A program made the position numbers and the translations under genes. Shown here piece by piece: positions 6,050 to 7,813 of a DNA stretch of 7,813 nt. How positions within the stretch are numbered: the first letter of the stretch is position 1; each line of letters opens with the position of its first letter. Source of the DNA: Candidatus Saccharimonadales bacterium (lineage in GTDB: Bacteria; Patescibacteriota; Saccharimonadia; Saccharimonadales; UBA4665); contig JANWHZ010000019.1 in the NCBI GenBank assembly GCA_025450135.1, positions 1 to 7,813 on the forward strand, given 5' to 3'. The notes beneath the pieces are model-generated. The model was not told the DNA's origin. It ran no database searches and worked only from the letters and a program-made list of their open reading frames with translations.

Positions 6050-6706
6050 ATGGATGAAATGCAAAAAATCGTAATTGTTACTGGGGCAAGCCGCGGGTTA
6101 GGCTTGGCAATTGTACAAGCGTTTGCGAGCACTGGCTGGCAAGCTATTGGCACAGGGCGCTCGCCAAGGCCGCATGAATTGCCCGAAACAGTCGAGTACC
6201 ACCAGTTTGACGCCAGTGATACTGAAGCATGCGAAAAGTTCTGGAACGAGATTGGCGATAAGTACCCCGATGCAAAGTATTGTCTTGTCAACAATGCCGG
6301 TGGCTACGTCAGCGGCCGCTTGACCGATCTAGAGCCTAAGGATTACATGCAACAAATGCAAAGTACATATTTCTCAGCAGTCTACATGACGCGCGGCATG
6401 GCTATGGTCACTGCAAAAGCACGAATCCTGAATATTATTTCGTCGAGTGCGCTTGATGTCTACATGGGTGAAGCAGCGTATGGGCCAGCTAAAGCCGCAG
6501 AACGGCACTTTTTTCAGATCATGCAGCTTGAGTTCGCAACGAGCAAATACCGCATCACCAATCTATACCCAACCAATATTGCGTCGCATGGCACCGAGCC
6601 GTCTGGTATTGCTCCAAGCGAATTAGCCGAGTTTGTACGTATGCAAGCAGAAAGCACAGCCAGTTATTATCTACGAGACGTCACAGTCTACCCGACTGCA
6701 AACTAG
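6050..6706 (+). CDS. Short-chain dehydrogenase/reductase (SDR)
   Basis: This 218-residue classical SDR is a cytosolic NAD(P)-dependent oxidoreductase of unknown substrate. Motifs are the cofactor loop TGASRGLG (11-18), FDAS with D54 at the adenine site, NNAG (81-84), a Ser triad candidate within SSS (131-133), and Y144-x3-K148 (YGPAK). R15 and R37 suggest a preference for NADP(H). The usual active-site Asn in the NxxG-like region of helix 4 is not obvious; the segment reads QSTYFSAV. It is about 30 residues shorter than most classical SDRs and lacks the usual C-terminal TGxxxxVDGG segment, ending DVTVYPTAN. The start may be the ATG at 6050, leaderless, or the ATG at 6059 (MQKIVIVTGAS). The C-terminus faces a fossil SDR tail on the other strand 14 bases downstream. 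It stops at TAG. Confidence 0.93.
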   Translation: MDEMQKIVIVTGASRGLGLAIVQAFASTGWQAIGTGRSPRPHELPETVEYHQFDASDTEACEKFWNEIGDKYPDAKYCLVNNAGGYVSGRLTDLEPKDYMQQMQSTYFSAVYMTRGMAMVTAKARILNIISSSALDVYMGEAAYGPAKAAERHFFQIMQLEFATSKYRITNLYPTNIASHGTEPSGIAPSELAEFVRMQAESTASYYLRDVTVYPTAN

Positions 6707-6720
6707 AAAAGGGCAAACCG

Positions 6721-6831
6721 CTAGCTCAACAGCGCACCACCATCAACAACCAAGTGAGCACCCGTCATATAGGACATAAGGTCAGACGCCAGGACACGAG
6801 CAGAAAATGTCCAGACGGTCGAAGCAGCACG
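6721..6831 (-). pseudogene. Fossil C-terminus of a second SDR oxidoreductase
   Basis: The minus strand from 6831 to 6721 encodes 36 residues followed by TAG. The last part reads LASDLMSYMTGAHLVVDGG and then ALLS, which is the highly conserved end of a classical SDR (xLASDxxSYxTGxxLxVDGG). Before it comes AASTVWTF, which fits the usual IAxTVxF helix. An in-frame TAG at 6832-6834 ends the match, and the HdeD-like gene occupies the sequence beyond 6853. The cofactor and active-site parts are absent, so this is a remnant, presumably left when the rest was deleted or replaced. It is not the missing tail of the neighbouring intact SDR, because it lies on the opposite strand. Confidence 0.78.
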
Positions 6832-6852
6832 CTAGAGTCATACGTAATGGTA

Positions 6853-7422
6853 TTACTCAAGCAGTTCTCGCCGTGCTTCAAGAGCGATAGCAAGAGTAAC
6901 AACGCCAAAGATCAAGGCGTAGAGACCAATTACCCAGACAAACGTGACGCCCGCTACTGCAGGCTGCAATACGACAATGATGCCGGCAATCACTGCTGCG
7001 ATACCCACGATTAAAAGTAAAATACGGTGCGTTGTCGAGCGCCGATCAAGGAACGTACCAATAATGTCAAATAGCCCACGCACGACAAGCGTAGCCCCGA
7101 CAAGCAGGATAAACGTTGCGAATGCCACTCCTGGATTTCGTACTAGGTACACACCCACCACGAGGCCGACAAGTCCAAATATCATCGTCAACCACCATGT
7201 GTCGCGGCGGCCAATACTCATGAGCGCACCAACAATTTCAATGATGCCCCACACCAGTACAAATGCACTAAACAGGTAATCGAGCGTAACTAATGTAAGC
7301 CCTGGCCAGAAAATTGCCGCTATTCCAAAGAAAATTGCCAACATGCTTTGCATAAGTGCCAGCCACCACAACTCAGCCACTATATTACCTACGATCGGAA
7401 GCTGTGCATTTCTTGCCGCCAT
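6853..7422 (-). CDS. HdeD-like (DUF308) six-helix membrane protein
   Basis: This 189-residue integral membrane protein belongs to the HdeD/DUF308 family. The E. coli member HdeD is linked to acid resistance at high cell density; the molecular action is unknown, so only a stress-related role is suggested. It has three internal repeats of two helices each, beginning about G33, G84/G90 and G140. Each follows the pattern G-I/V-x-hydrophobic-NP/WP/QP (FWPG 38-41, RNPG 95-98, LQPA 152-155), then a second helix ending G-hydrophobic-x-[ED]-I or similar (GIIEI 59-63, GLFDII 116-121). Length is normal. The frame is open to a GTG at 7437, but I choose ATG 7422 because GGGGGT sits seven bases before it. 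A TATAGT at 7441-7436 would start transcription very close to this ATG, so the leader is either very short or a different promoter is used. It stops at TAA. Confidence 0.9.
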   Translation of the reverse strand: MAARNAQLPIVGNIVAELWWLALMQSMLAIFFGIAAIFWPGLTLVTLDYLFSAFVLVWGIIEIVGALMSIGRRDTWWLTMIFGLVGLVVGVYLVRNPGVAFATFILLVGATLVVRGLFDIIGTFLDRRSTTHRILLLIVGIAAVIAGIIVVLQPAVAGVTFVWVIGLYALIFGVVTLAIALEARRELLE

Positions 7423-7521
7423 TGATTTGACCCCCACTATACATAACGGTGTAGCCTACGTTGCTGCAGCGATCAATTAGAATTCTTACACGTCCACGTT
7501 GGGCCACAAGAATTATCTGCT

Positions 7522-7595
7522 TGCTACGATAAAAAGATGAAGTATTGAGAAGATCCACTGGCGCAAAATTCAAATGCGTAGCATATAGTACTTCA
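7522..7595 (+). repeat. Two interleaved 7-bp inverted repeats (pseudoknot-type order)
   Basis: TGCTACG (7522-7528) pairs with CGTAGCA (7577-7583), and TGAAGTA (7538-7544) pairs with TACTTCA (7589-7595). The order A-B-A'-B' cannot form two nested stems but could form a pseudoknot in RNA. It lies in the 265-bp gap between the HdeD-like and DUF2795 genes, which holds no recognisable gene. Chance pairing of this size is quite possible in such a gap. Confidence 0.3.
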
Positions 7596-7609
7596 CAGTT
7601 TTAAGCACT

Positions 7610-7638
7610 CCACCAGGCGAATTTTTTACTGCCGGTGG
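7610..7638. promoter_or_regulatory. Imperfect inverted repeat over the -35 region of the DUF2795 gene
   Basis: CCACC-A-GGC (7610-7618) pairs with GCC-GGTGG (7631-7638): eight base pairs with one unpaired A, around a 12-base AT-rich loop. It covers the presumed -35 of the downstream gene, which suits an operator. A terminator for upstream plus-strand transcription is unlikely because no plus-strand gene precedes it and the T-run is in the loop. Confidence 0.38.
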
Positions 7639-7657
7639 CGCAGCGCAACGTTATAGT
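7629..7657 (+). promoter_or_regulatory. Likely promoter of the DUF2795 gene
   Basis: TATAGT (7652-7657) is a five-of-six -10 match. CTGCCG, 17 bases upstream, is only a three-of-six -35. Transcription would begin near 7664, leaving about 24 bases before the ATG, enough for the GGGGGAAG ribosome site. Confidence 0.42.
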
Positions 7658-7687
7658 TGGAAGTACTAACGCAAAGGGGGAAGCATT

Positions 7688-7813
7688 ATGGCAATAAATA
7701 TGAATGATGCACAAAAAGTATTAGGCGACGTTAACTATCCATGCACACGGGATCAACTGATTCAACATGCGGAGCAGGCAGGCGCAAACCAAGACATGAT
7801 TAACGGCTTACGA
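7688..7813 (+). CDS. DUF2795 protein, N-terminal part only
   Basis: The first 42 codons of a gene that runs off the right edge. The translation begins MAINMNDAQKVLGDVNYP and continues TRDQLIQHAEQAGANQDMINGLR. This matches the DUF2795 pattern of a buried LxxVxYP turn followed by a helix with LxxxAxxxGA and then L/I-x-x-L. Members are short, helical, soluble proteins of about 60-130 residues, common in Actinobacteria and also found in candidate phyla. Their function is unknown. The start is secure: GGGGGAAG lies a few bases before the ATG and a candidate promoter lies upstream. The family's usual LPxxxY ending would lie just beyond the window. Confidence 0.88.
   Translation, partial: MAINMNDAQKVLGDVNYPCTRDQLIQHAEQAGANQDMINGLR

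Noticed and set aside
6838..6860. GTAAT/ATTAC hairpin at the end of the HdeD-like gene as a terminator
   Set aside because: The stem is only five AT-rich pairs and no T-run follows on the minus strand.
7385..7573. 62-codon minus-strand frame overlapping the start of the HdeD-like gene
   Set aside because: The sequence shows no family pattern, and its end overlaps the well-supported HdeD-like N-terminus in another frame.

Overview
The window is a chromosomal stretch of about 46-50% G+C by eye. It has eight complete genes, two genes cut by the window edges and one clear gene fossil. It has no rRNA, tRNA, insertion sequence or CRISPR array. The gene set (COG4705 membrane protein, soluble Hanks-type kinase, RibD-like reductase, HdeD-like membrane protein, DUF2795 protein, plus several short orphan membrane proteins) and the compact layout fit a bacterium of the Candidatus Saccharibacteria (TM7)/Patescibacteria type. 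This is recall, not a search, and is moderate confidence at best. Translation is consistent with the standard bacterial code. All eight complete genes stop at TAG (five) or TAA (three), none at TGA.

Layout, left to right. A large orphan membrane protein runs off the left edge on the minus strand (1-938). A COG4705 membrane protein with four copies of an aromatic-Trp...Gly...Asp motif lies on the plus strand (1198-1971). It converges on a 114-residue Cys-motif protein (2053-2397, minus), which is divergent from a 69-residue two-helix membrane protein (2480-2689, plus). Then comes a 338-residue orphan on the minus strand (2740-3756) and, divergent from it across a 281-bp regulatory gap, a Ser/Thr kinase-like protein (4038-5354, plus). 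The kinase gene converges on a RibD/DHFR-like reductase (5351-5953, minus) so tightly that the two stop codons share the four bases CTAG. An SDR oxidoreductase follows (6050-6706, plus). After it lies a fossil of a second SDR on the opposite strand (6721-6831). An HdeD-like six-helix protein (6853-7422, minus) and the first 42 codons of a DUF2795 protein (7688-7813, plus) close the window.

Neighbouring genes almost always alternate in strand, so each complete gene appears to be its own transcription unit rather than part of an operon. The sequence supports this with several separate promoters: a TTGACA-17-TATAAA promoter with a 13-bp palindrome inside its spacer for the 338-residue protein, TAGACA-17-TACTAT for the kinase, and extended -10 elements for the Cys-motif gene and the SDR gene. 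The SDR promoter would give a leaderless mRNA. I see no convincing intrinsic terminators.

The most interesting unit is the divergent pair of kinase and 338-residue orphan with its operator-like palindrome. Next are the SDR fossil, the fourfold motif in the COG4705 protein and the shared stop codons. Stress or redox functions (HdeD-like, SDR, RibD-like) cluster in the right half, but no common pathway can be shown.
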